From contig NZ_CP072036.1 of the NCBI RefSeq assembly GCF_018847375.1, positions 372,001 to 436,000 of the forward strand: a stretch of 64,000 bases of DNA, read 5' to 3'. The position numbers and the translations under genes are program-made. Below, in pieces: positions 35,269 to 43,232 of this stretch. Each line of letters begins with the position of its first letter. Position 1 is the stretch's first letter. The notes below the pieces were generated by a model. That model searched no databases. It was not told the DNA's origin and saw only the letters and a program-made list of their open reading frames with translations. The DNA is from Akkermansia massiliensis (GTDB lineage Bacteria; Verrucomicrobiota; Verrucomicrobiia; Verrucomicrobiales; Akkermansiaceae).

Positions 35269-37911
35269 ATGGATGACGTACAGACATCTAAGAAAAAAAT
35301 GCCCTCAAAAAAGGAATGGAGGGGCTTTTATTCCCTGATTCTCATTCAAGCCCAGAACGCCTTCAATGAAAAAGCCGCCCAGTTCCTGCTGATTCCCCTG
35401 GGCGTCTGGCTGGCCGCCAACAGCGCCGTGTACGGGCCGGACTCCTGGGTCAACTCCCTCCAGTACATCCTTGCCTGCATCTTCGTACTGCCCTACATCC
35501 TGTTCTCCCCCTTCGTCGGCTGGCTGGCGGACTGCTTCTGCAAGGCCCGCATCATCCAGTTCATGTCTTTCCTCCAGATCCTGGTGCTGGGGGCCATGTT
35601 CCTGTGCTACAAGTATGAGAACATTGAAATGGCCGTCTTCTGGTTCTGCGTCTTCTCCGTCCAGGCGACCATCCTGAGCCCGGCGAAAAAGGGGGTGGTG
35701 AAGGACATGGTGGGCTCCCGCCAGCTTGGCTACGCCTCCGGGCTGATGGAAATGAGCCTCATCCTGTCCATGCTGGCGGCGCAGATCGGCATCTTCGTCT
35801 GGTTCGACATCCTGCAAGTTTCCTCCAACGACGGCTGGGAAGCCGCCGCCTTCCCCACGCTCATCCTCACCTGCATCGCCGTTCCCGTAGCCATTGCGGC
35901 CCTGTCCCTTCCCCGGTACCCGGCCAACCAGACCCGGAAATTCGAGTGGAAGCTCTTTTACGAGCACTTCGTGCAGCTCAAGTACCTGTGGAGTCAGCGG
36001 GACCTGAGGCTCAGCGAAATCGGCGTCTCCTACTTCTGGTTCCTGGCCGGGGCCCTGATGCTCATCTCCCTCCAGATCGCCCAGGAGCACCCCATTGACG
36101 GCACCGGATTCAGCATGTCCGCGGCCATTCTCATGGCGTGGCTCAGCGGCGGCACGGTGGTGGGCGGCGTCATAGCCTCCATCATTTGCCGTAAAAAAAT
36201 TGAACTGGGCCTCATCCCCCTGGGCGCGATCGGCTTCACTATCGGCTGCATCTTCCTGTCCTTCTTCGCTCCTGGCTCGCTGCCCAGCAACATCGGCTTC
36301 GGTATCACGGGAGCCTTCGCCGCCGCGTACCTGGTGCCGCTGAACGCTCACCTCCAGGACAACTGCGATCCCTCCAACCGCAGCACGGTCATCGCCGCGG
36401 GCAACCTGATGGACTGCCTGATGGGCCTGGTGGCCGTCGGCTTCCAGCTCATGCTCAGGAACATCTTCTCCATCCAGAACCAATTCTGGGTGCTGGCCGC
36501 CCTGGGCGTGGTCATCACGATTGTGGCGTTCCGTCTCATTCCCCGCGAATTCATCCGCATGATGGGCCTCTGGATCATGAGGATCGTCTACCGCTCCCGC
36601 ATCATCCACCAGGACCGCATTCCGGAGGACGGCGGAGCCATCATCGTCTCCAACCACGTCACGTACGGGGACGCGCTGTTCCTTTCCCTCATCTGTCCGC
36701 GGCCCATCCGCTTCATCGTGGCGGAGGAATTCGTAGCCATCCGCTGGCTCGGCTGGATTCTGGAACTCTTCAACTGCCTCCCCATTTCCTCCCGGAATCC
36801 CCGGGAATCCCTGTCCAAGGCCATTCAGGCCCTCAAGGCCGGAGAAGTGATCTGCATCTTCCCGGAAGGCCAGCTCACCCGCACGGGCACCCTGTGCGCC
36901 GCGCGCAGGGGGCTGGAAATGCTGGCGAAAAAATCGCGCTGCCCCATCGTTCCCATCTACATGGACGAGCTGTGGGGGAGCATCTTCTCCTACTCCGGCA
37001 ACCGTTTCTTCTCCAAGGCCCCCCTCCATGTCCCCTACCGCTTCACGGCCGCCATCGGAGAACCCATTGCGCCTGATGCCGTCAACCCCCGCATCGTCAT
37101 CAACACCCTGCGGGAGCTCTCCTCCACCTGCCTGGAAATTGCCGCCAGCATCGGCAGGGACACCATCCTGAACCACCTGGAGCGCATCGCCCACAAGCCG
37201 CTCGTTTTAGCAAAAAACGCGCGGCTCACCGGGTATGAAATAGCCGAATGCCTGATGAACGACACCGTGGAGGCGGACCACCCGGAACTCAGGAAGTGGC
37301 TGGCCACCCTGCTGGACAGCTCCCGCTCCCAGAGCCGCCTGTGCGACTTCTGGATGAACGCCCAGCAATTGGAGCGCGTGAACTCCCTCCAGCCCCGGGA
37401 ACTGCTGCTCACCAGCGTGGGGCATGACGAAGTGCATGAAACGGTGGCATCTGTCCTGTGGCCCATCCTCACCAGCACCCCCGTGTACCTCATCAGCGAC
37501 GGAGACCACAGCATGCCGGAGGGCATCAAGCAGGTGACGGGCTCCGACTTCCTGCGCCGAAGGCTGTACAGCCTGGTTCCGGAAACGCGCACGCCGTTTT
37601 ACGATTTCAGCGGCTCCGGAGACCTGGTGCTTCCCAACATCGGGTGGCGCCCCTGCTTCGCCACGGACCGCGGCATCATTCTGGCCATGTCCATGAAAAG
37701 GAGCGTCTTCAAGCTGGATGACGGCACCGTGCAGCTCGGCATGCGGGCCAGAACGCGAGGACGCCTTCTCCCGGGCTTTTACCTGAATCCCCCCCTCTCC
37801 AACGTTATCGCCGGGGCTACGCTCCCCACCCCATATTCCCTGCCGCCCAACCTGTATCTGGACGAGTCAGGCTTCCTGGCGGAACTCCAGTCTTCCAACC
37901 ATGAACAGTAA
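35269..37911 (+). CDS. MFS transporter-PlsC acyltransferase fusion (LplT-Aas-like) with divergent C-terminal extension
   Basis: The 880-residue product joins a 12-helix MFS domain (about residues 15-420; NAFNEKAAQFLLIPLGVWL is LplT-like) to a PlsC acyltransferase domain (about 435-630). The latter has the catalytic NHVTYGDALFLSL (HxxxxD), the FPEGQLTRTG substrate motif and PIVPIYMDEL. A further 240-residue C-terminal region has the spacing of an AMP-binding acyl-ACP synthetase fragment (LLLTSVGHDEVHETVASVL, GFYLNPPLSNVIAG) but no intact P-loop or adenylation motif. E. coli does this lysophospholipid flipping and re-acylation with LplT and Aas as separate proteins. The role here is inferred as lysolipid repair. 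Start 35269 (MDDVQTS) or 35299. Confidence 0.8.
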   Translation: MDDVQTSKKKMPSKKEWRGFYSLILIQAQNAFNEKAAQFLLIPLGVWLAANSAVYGPDSWVNSLQYILACIFVLPYILFSPFVGWLADCFCKARIIQFMSFLQILVLGAMFLCYKYENIEMAVFWFCVFSVQATILSPAKKGVVKDMVGSRQLGYASGLMEMSLILSMLAAQIGIFVWFDILQVSSNDGWEAAAFPTLILTCIAVPVAIAALSLPRYPANQTRKFEWKLFYEHFVQLKYLWSQRDLRLSEIGVSYFWFLAGALMLISLQIAQEHPIDGTGFSMSAAILMAWLSGGTVVGGVIASIICRKKIELGLIPLGAIGFTIGCIFLSFFAPGSLPSNIGFGITGAFAAAYLVPLNAHLQDNCDPSNRSTVIAAGNLMDCLMGLVAVGFQLMLRNIFSIQNQFWVLAALGVVITIVAFRLIPREFIRMMGLWIMRIVYRSRIIHQDRIPEDGGAIIVSNHVTYGDALFLSLICPRPIRFIVAEEFVAIRWLGWILELFNCLPISSRNPRESLSKAIQALKAGEVICIFPEGQLTRTGTLCAARRGLEMLAKKSRCPIVPIYMDELWGSIFSYSGNRFFSKAPLHVPYRFTAAIGEPIAPDAVNPRIVINTLRELSSTCLEIAASIGRDTILNHLERIAHKPLVLAKNARLTGYEIAECLMNDTVEADHPELRKWLATLLDSSRSQSRLCDFWMNAQQLERVNSLQPRELLLTSVGHDEVHETVASVLWPILTSTPVYLISDGDHSMPEGIKQVTGSDFLRRRLYSLVPETRTPFYDFSGSGDLVLPNIGWRPCFATDRGIILAMSMKRSVFKLDDGTVQLGMRARTRGRLLPGFYLNPPLSNVIAGATLPTPYSLPPNLYLDESGFLAELQSSNHEQ

Positions 37912-38365
37912 CTCATCATCCCGCCTCCCCATTCCGCAGTATGTAATGACGCTGGCGCATGCGGCCGCCCTGCGCTCGGAAGACCCCTACCGCAAGGTGG
38001 GAGCTGCCGCCCTGGATGCGGACAACCGCGTGATCGGCACCGCCTACAACGGCCTGTACCCCGGCTTCAAGGCACAGGACACCTTCTGGGCCAGCCGGGA
38101 CGAACGCCAGAAATACATGCTGCATGCGGAAATCAACCTGTGCAGCCTGTTCCGCAGGGGGGAGGCGAAGGTGGTGGCATGCACCACGATGCCCTGCACC
38201 TCATGCATGCAGGCGCTGTGCGCCCATGGCGTTAAAACCATTTATTACTGCGAGCCGTATGACAAGTCCGAGGCTCCGGCCATTGCCAGCCTTTACGGCG
38301 TGGAGCTGATCCAGGTCACGGATTACCCGCTCAGCCAGCACTTTCCCCTCGTCCTGGACTGCTGA
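37901..38365 (+). CDS. Cytidine/deoxycytidylate deaminase family protein
   Basis: Zinc hydrolase of the CDA fold. The 154 residues include the zinc and catalytic motif MLHAEINLC (His75, Glu77) and TTMPCTSCMQAL (Cys99, Cys102), with YRKVGAAALDADNRVIGTAYNG before them as in dCMP deaminases (ComEB/DCTD type). This would supply dUMP for thymidylate. The exact substrate is not established, as the PCxxC motif is shared. Its ATG lies 11 bases inside the end of the upstream MFS-PlsC gene, so translation is coupled. It converges on the lipoprotein gene at 38377 with an 11-base gap. Confidence 0.82.
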   Translation: MNSNSSSRLPIPQYVMTLAHAAALRSEDPYRKVGAAALDADNRVIGTAYNGLYPGFKAQDTFWASRDERQKYMLHAEINLCSLFRRGEAKVVACTTMPCTSCMQALCAHGVKTIYYCEPYDKSEAPAIASLYGVELIQVTDYPLSQHFPLVLDC

Positions 38366-38376
38366 TCTGCGGAAAC

Positions 38377-38838
38377 TCAATCCCGGTGCACGCGGCACGT
38401 CCAGCCGGCCATGGGGCGCGGAACGCCGTCAATGGAGAAATCAATGTCCGGTCCGGTTTCCGTAACGGTTCCGGAGACAATCACGCCCGTGCTCCTTTCA
38501 GCATCGTCAAAGGAAATATTCACGTCCGCCATGGCGCAGGCGGCGCGGCTGTTGGAAGCCGGCACAATATTCAAAACCCCGGAATTCGCGCCTTCATTGA
38601 ACCGGTACGTGTAAACCCCATCATACACGATTCTCGTCTCCATCTTGATGACGTCCACATCCCGTCCGCCGAACTGAAGCCTGAACAGCATGTCCCCTCC
38701 CTCAAAGAGGCTTACCTGCTGACCACTGAGGGAAACGCTCCCGTCATCCCCTGATTTTCCCGAACCGCCGCCGCATCCGCACAAAAGCCCGCACACTGTT
38801 ACAGGAACCAAACACAAAACAGGGAAAAATTTCTTCAT
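38377..38838 (-). CDS. Small Cys-Gly-Gly lipoprotein (family member A)
   Basis: Function unknown. The 153-residue product has a lipoprotein signal (MKKFFPVLCLVPVTVCGLLC, then GCGGGSG). A mostly beta domain follows, containing RIVYDGVYTYRFNEG and a stretch ending SFDDAERSTGVIVSG. The lipobox followed by GG and a Ser/Gly spacer, and the VxY...T...A.L pattern, recur in the proteins at 55470, 56000 and 59476. ATG 38838 is chosen because upstream residues (MNLTYIVRLCIFPG) precede the signal. TATATT lies near 38862-38867 on the minus strand. Confidence 0.65.
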   Translation of the reverse strand: MKKFFPVLCLVPVTVCGLLCGCGGGSGKSGDDGSVSLSGQQVSLFEGGDMLFRLQFGGRDVDVIKMETRIVYDGVYTYRFNEGANSGVLNIVPASNSRAACAMADVNISFDDAERSTGVIVSGTVTETGPDIDFSIDGVPRPMAGWTCRVHRD

Positions 38839-38920
38839 GCCCGGAAAAATGCACAACCTGACAATATAAGTCAAGTTCACTCAATTATTATTACATTTTT
38901 CCAACATTTTTTAACATCAT

Positions 38921-38947
38921 AAAAAAACCGCCTGTTTTCACAGGCGG
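38921..38947 (-). terminator. Rho-independent terminator of the OsmC gene
   Basis: On the minus strand, CCGCCTG (38941-38947) and CAGGCGG (38928-38934) flank a six-base loop. Seven T residues (38921-38927) follow. It is 24 bases past the osmC-family stop. Confidence 0.85.
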
Positions 38948-38970
38948 CCTCAAGAAAACACAGGCGGCTG

Positions 38971-39378
38971 TCAACCCACCCAGTTCCAGGTGATGGGAAC
39001 TTCAATATCGGGATGCAGGCTGTGCTTGACGGGGCAGCTCAGGGCGGCCTGTTCCAGCAGCTTCCTGTCCGGATGATCGGCTGGGAGGGGCACGGTGATG
39101 ACCACTTCCAGCTTGCCGATGCGGCGCGGGTCAGCATTCATGTGCTTGCCCACTTCCACCGTCATGCCTTCCAGCTTAATTCCTTTGCGTTCGGCCACAA
39201 TACCCATGATCGTGCTCATGCAGCCGGCGAGCGCCGCGCCTACCAGGTCCGTGGGGGAGAAGGACTCGCCCTTTCCATTGTTGTCCACGGGGGCATCCGT
39301 GGAAAGCTTGGCCCCGGAAGGCTCATGAACCATGGAGCAGTGGAGGCCGCCCTCGTACGTCGTTTTAGTTTTTACCAT
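38971..39378 (-). CDS. OsmC/Ohr family peroxiredoxin-like protein
   Basis: Thiol peroxidase family that reduces organic hydroperoxides, usually with lipoyl or other thiol donors. The 135 residues contain the two redox cysteines, C53 in GAALAGCMSTIMG and C115 in ALSCPVKHSLH. The PTDLVGAALAGC motif is typical of the YhfA/OsmC branch rather than Ohr. It is monocistronic: own terminator downstream, divergent dsbD upstream. Confidence 0.9.
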   Translation of the reverse strand: MVKTKTTYEGGLHCSMVHEPSGAKLSTDAPVDNNGKGESFSPTDLVGAALAGCMSTIMGIVAERKGIKLEGMTVEVGKHMNADPRRIGKLEVVITVPLPADHPDRKLLEQAALSCPVKHSLHPDIEVPITWNWVG

Positions 39379-39441
39379 GACCCTATTTTATACAAGGCGC
39401 CGCACCATGCAACACACAAACATTGAATCCCCCCTTTCTTT

Positions 39442-41775
39442 ATGGTAACCGCCTTTGTTATGAGAAACTTTTTGAAAGCCGCCGCCGTTTCCCTGGGTAT
39501 TTTTGCCGGGGGAGCAGGTACGGGGGCGGCACAGGACTTCGGAGCCATGAACTTCGGCGGCGCGGGAGATTTTGGAACGCCCCAGGCATCCGGAACCTCC
39601 AAGGCTACAGTCACGTCCTACGGAGAAACTCCCTTCGTCATCGTGACGGAGCTGACTCTGCCGGACCACTGGCACGTCTACTACAAGAATCCGGGAACGG
39701 TAGGGCTGCCCATGGAAGCCGCGTTCAAGGCCGTTCCCGGCTTCCGGGTGGAAGGCCCCTTCTGGCAAATTCCGGAATTGGGGAAAGGACTCGTGGATTT
39801 TTACGGTTACAGCGGGAAGGCGAAAATGGCCTTCCGCGTGACTCCTGAGAAGGACGCCCCCGCGGAAACGACCTTCACCACCACCATGACGTGGCAAATG
39901 TGCGCGGAACAATGCGCCGCACCGGAGACCAAAGACTTCAGCGTGACGCTGAAACGCGGAGACGGACAGGCCGCCCCCGACGCGGCCGAACTGTCCGGCG
40001 GCATGGCGGGACTTTCCACCCCCGCATGGGCGCAGGGACTGAAGGCCCGGATTTCCCAGGAAGGAAAAACCGTCACCCTGCACCTCAGGACGAACGGGCA
40101 ACCGGTTCCGGAAGATTCCGTTTATTTCTTCTGCGACCAGGGGGAAATCAACCCCACCACTCCCCAGACCTTCAAAAAACTGGATGGCTCCAACTACGAG
40201 CTGGCCATGCAGTACAATGACACCACGGACGGCCTTTACCCCAACAACCTGCCGGAAGCGGACAAAGGAAAACCGCTGGCCAGCCTTTCCGGCATCCTGC
40301 GCGCAGGGAAGGAAGGCGTCAGCATCACGGCGGACAACCGCCCCTTTTCCGAGGGAGCGCAGGCGGCGGCAACAGCCGCGGAAGCCTCCCCCGCGTCTTC
40401 CGGACCCGTTCCCGCGCCGCCGCTGATGGGACTGGGGGAAATCATGTTCTTCATGTTCATCGGCGGCATCATCCTGAACGTCATGCCGTGCGTCTTCCCG
40501 GTAATCGGCCTCAAGATCATGAGCTTCGTCCAGCTGGGAGGGGGGGAACGGAAAAAAGTGCTGGCCCACTCCCTGACCTTCGTGCTGGGCATCCTGATCT
40601 CCTTCTGGATCATTACGGCCATCCTGATTGCGCTGAAAGCGAACATGTTCGACTGGGGCGCCCCTGCGGGACCCGGCATTTTCAGCAGTGAATTCTGGCT
40701 GGGCCACGGCGCGGAAGGCGTTGTGAACTGGGCCTTCTGGTTTGAAAACCCCTGGGTGAACTTCTGCCTGCTGGGCCTGATGCTCGCCATGGGGCTGAGC
40801 ATGTTCGGTGTTTTTGAAATAGGCGTCAAGGCCACCACCATGGGCAACGACCTCCAGCACCAGAAGGGCTATGCCGGCTCCTTCTGGTCCGGCGCCCTGG
40901 CTACGGTCATTTCCACTCCGTGCAGCGCGCCGTTCCTGGGGCAGGCCATCGGCGCGGCCATGCTCCAGCCTCCGCTGGGCATCGTGCTCTGCCTGACCAT
41001 GATGGGCCTCGGGATGTCCCTGCCCTACATCATTCTGGGAGCCTTCCCCGTTCTGACCAAATACCTTCCCAAACCGGGAGCGTGGATGGAATCCTTCAAG
41101 CAGTCCATGTCCTTCCTGATGTTCGGCACCGCCGCCTACTTCCTGTGGATTTACATTGCGTTCTTTGACGCGGACAACCATCCGCAGGACATCCTGTTCC
41201 TGTTCTTCGGCCTGGTGCTGTTCTCCATGGCCTTCTGGGTGTACGGCAGATGGTGCCCCATGTACCGCAGCCGGAAATCCCGCATCACGGGGGGCGTTTT
41301 CTTCGTGATTTTCCTGCTGGCCGGCCTGTACTACATGCTCCCCCCGGAAGGAGCCGCCTGGTTCGGCCGCGGAGCGGATTCCGGAACAGCGGATTCCTCC
41401 GCAGCTACGGCTCCCGCCCGCCAGGCGGAAGGAAGCGTGTGGACCCCCTGGAGCCCGGAAGCCATGCAGGCCGCCCTGAAGGAGGGAAAGCCCGTTTACG
41501 TGGACTTCACGGCCCGGTGGTGCTCCACCTGCCAGGTCAACAAGGCGTCCTACACGGATGAAGTGCTGGCCGCCTTCAGGAAATACGGCATTGTCATGAT
41601 GAAGGCGGACAAAACCCGCACGAACCCCGCCATTGACCAGGAACTCAAAAACCTGGGACGCACGGCGGTTCCCGTGAACGCCCTGTACCTGCCCGGCAAA
41701 AAGCCGATCGTCACCCGGGAACTCCTGTCCCCCTCCTACCTGCTGGAATTCCTGGAAACGGAAATGGACCGCTGA
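39442..41775 (+). CDS. dsbD: Thiol:disulfide interchange protein DsbD
   Basis: Carries electrons from cytoplasmic thioredoxin across the membrane to periplasmic oxidoreductases. The 777-residue product has a signal peptide. The N-terminal DsbD-alpha-like domain has the Cys pair in TWQMCAEQCAAPE (C-x3-C). Eight helices (about 335-640) have the membrane cysteines in NVMPCVFPVIGLKIM and STPCSAPFLGQAIG. A C-terminal thioredoxin domain has the active site FTARWCSTCQVNK. All six expected cysteines are present. Start at 39442, or at 39460 (MRNFLKAAA), which gives a more classical signal peptide; neither has a Shine-Dalgarno. Confidence 0.93.
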   Translation: MVTAFVMRNFLKAAAVSLGIFAGGAGTGAAQDFGAMNFGGAGDFGTPQASGTSKATVTSYGETPFVIVTELTLPDHWHVYYKNPGTVGLPMEAAFKAVPGFRVEGPFWQIPELGKGLVDFYGYSGKAKMAFRVTPEKDAPAETTFTTTMTWQMCAEQCAAPETKDFSVTLKRGDGQAAPDAAELSGGMAGLSTPAWAQGLKARISQEGKTVTLHLRTNGQPVPEDSVYFFCDQGEINPTTPQTFKKLDGSNYELAMQYNDTTDGLYPNNLPEADKGKPLASLSGILRAGKEGVSITADNRPFSEGAQAAATAAEASPASSGPVPAPPLMGLGEIMFFMFIGGIILNVMPCVFPVIGLKIMSFVQLGGGERKKVLAHSLTFVLGILISFWIITAILIALKANMFDWGAPAGPGIFSSEFWLGHGAEGVVNWAFWFENPWVNFCLLGLMLAMGLSMFGVFEIGVKATTMGNDLQHQKGYAGSFWSGALATVISTPCSAPFLGQAIGAAMLQPPLGIVLCLTMMGLGMSLPYIILGAFPVLTKYLPKPGAWMESFKQSMSFLMFGTAAYFLWIYIAFFDADNHPQDILFLFFGLVLFSMAFWVYGRWCPMYRSRKSRITGGVFFVIFLLAGLYYMLPPEGAAWFGRGADSGTADSSAATAPARQAEGSVWTPWSPEAMQAALKEGKPVYVDFTARWCSTCQVNKASYTDEVLAAFRKYGIVMMKADKTRTNPAIDQELKNLGRTAVPVNALYLPGKKPIVTRELLSPSYLLEFLETEMDR

Positions 41776-41839
41776 AAGCGGCCTTTTCCGCAGACGGAAA
41801 CCAGTCCGGACCACAAAAGCAACGGCAAGGCGGACAAGA

Positions 41840-41866
41840 AACCGGGAAAACTCAGCCTTCCCGGTT
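41840..41866. terminator. Possible hairpin terminator between convergent genes
   Basis: AACCGGGAA (41840-41848) and TTCCCGGTT (41858-41866) form a perfect 9-bp stem overlapping the stop of the SGNH gene. T-runs on both sides are poor, so it may slow rather than end transcription. Confidence 0.35.
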
Positions 41867-42601
41867 CAGCAGGGGCATCAGCGCCTCCGCCCAGGCCTGG
41901 TAGCCTTTCGCGGTCAGGTGCACCTTGTCTCTGAACATTCCTTCCCGGAACGTTCCGTCCGCATTCAACAGGCGTCCGTTAATGGAGAGAATGGTGGTCC
42001 GGGGCAGTTTCAAACCGCGCAGGCGTTCATTGATCTCCTCCTGCCGCTTGCGGAGGGGTGCGGAAGGATCGGGACCGTAGGGCGTCACCTCCATCAGGAT
42101 CAGACGGGTTTCCGGGAACCTCTTCAGCAGGCGCACGGCCACTTCCCGGATGCCCTTTACCGTTTCTTCCGCGGGCTGCTTCCCTTCCCACCGTCCGATG
42201 TTATTCGTCCCGGCCAGCAGAACGCAGTAACGCGGCGGCGTTTTGACTGCCAGCTCCGTATCCTCCATGCGCCACAGGATGCTCTCCGTCCTGTCTCCGC
42301 TGACGCCGAAGTTGACCGCCTTCATCGGCAGGAACACCTTCTTCCACCATTCCGCGCCTTCCTGCTCCCAGCCCTGCGTGATGGAATCCCCCACGAACAG
42401 GATGCCGCACTCCTTCCCCAGCAACTGCTCCCGGACTACCTTGTAACGGGCGGGAACCCAGTGCTGCGTGTTCATCCTGGGAACGTCCGGGGGATCCAGG
42501 ACAATCCCTGCCGGGGGCTTCTCCGCAAAAACGGAAGAAAGGGACAGGAGCAGAAAAGCGGCAAGAAAAACGGAAGCTTTCATCTTCCCTGTAATACGCA
42601 T
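41852..42601 (-). CDS. Secreted SGNH/GDSL hydrolase (PAF-acetylhydrolase-like)
   Basis: Esterase or deacetylase fold. The 249-residue product has a cleavable signal (MKASVFLAAFLLLSLSSVFA). The SGNH blocks are GILFVGDSITQGWEQEG (Ser73), VNFGVSGDRTESILWRMED, LLAGTNNIGRWEG and the Asp/His pair in DKVHLTAKGYQAW. Similarity in pattern is closest to platelet-activating-factor acetylhydrolase IB subunits. In mucin or glycan degraders such enzymes often remove acetyl groups from sugars; that role here is inference. Alternative ATG at 42583. Confidence 0.87.
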   Translation of the reverse strand: MRITGKMKASVFLAAFLLLSLSSVFAEKPPAGIVLDPPDVPRMNTQHWVPARYKVVREQLLGKECGILFVGDSITQGWEQEGAEWWKKVFLPMKAVNFGVSGDRTESILWRMEDTELAVKTPPRYCVLLAGTNNIGRWEGKQPAEETVKGIREVAVRLLKRFPETRLILMEVTPYGPDPSAPLRKRQEEINERLRGLKLPRTTILSINGRLLNADGTFREGMFRDKVHLTAKGYQAWAEALMPLLNREG

Positions 42602-42637
42602 GGACGGCAGGCCAATCTTTCCGGGGGAAAAGGAAAA

Positions 42638-43231
42638 TCACTTTCCCAACGCCCTGCCAAGCACCTCCAGGGGCTGGGAGGACAGCTTCAGCTCCCGCAC
42701 CAGGAACCGGACGACGAGCAGGCTTCCCAGCGCATCATACAGGGCGTCATGCCACCGGCGGCCGGGAAGCAGAGCATCCACGGAGGGGGTTAGCCCCAGG
42801 GAATCACACAAAGTGGACAGGGAATAATCCGGCAGGCCCGGCACGCACATCTTCCCGAGCGCCAGCGTATCCAGCCACGGCCCGAAGCCGTGCCCCGGAA
42901 AGCGGCGCAGGAACTTCCGTTCCGTGGCGGGGTTATGTCCCACCACCACGGCGTCCCCCAGGCGGGAACGGATAGCCGGCCACAGGGAGGGAAAGGAAGG
43001 CGCATCCGCCAGCATCTCCGTAGTAATGCCGTGCACCTGGGAGGCCGACCATAAAACGGGTTTGTCCGTAGAAATATAGGACGTCCACAGCTCCGGCTCC
43101 CCTTCCAGGGAAGGACAGGCGGCAATGCCTATCTGAACGGGCTGGTCCGTCTCCCCCCGGGCCGCCCCGGCGGATTCAAAATCAATGGCGGCGAAGCGCA
43201 GGCCGCCGATCATGTCTGCGGGCAGAGTCAT
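42638..43231 (-). CDS. DnaQ-like DEDDh 3'-5' exonuclease
   Basis: Exonuclease of the epsilon/RNase T type. The 197-residue product has ExoI motif FAAIDFESAG, an ExoII region VVGHNPATERKFL, and ExoIII GRRWHDALYDALGSL with the DEDDh histidine. VHGITTEMLADAPSF is also usual for the fold. It is a free-standing domain, not a polymerase fragment. The ATG lies one base after the mutS stop, so it is co-expressed with mismatch repair and may be the exonuclease acting with MutS, which is inference from position. Confidence 0.85.
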   Translation of the reverse strand: MTLPADMIGGLRFAAIDFESAGAARGETDQPVQIGIAACPSLEGEPELWTSYISTDKPVLWSASQVHGITTEMLADAPSFPSLWPAIRSRLGDAVVVGHNPATERKFLRRFPGHGFGPWLDTLALGKMCVPGLPDYSLSTLCDSLGLTPSVDALLPGRRWHDALYDALGSLLVVRFLVRELKLSSQPLEVLGRALGK

Positions 43232-43232
43232 A

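Noticed and set aside
39388..41814. 808-codon minus-strand frame opposite dsbD
   Set aside because: No recognisable domain, while dsbD has all its redox cysteines.
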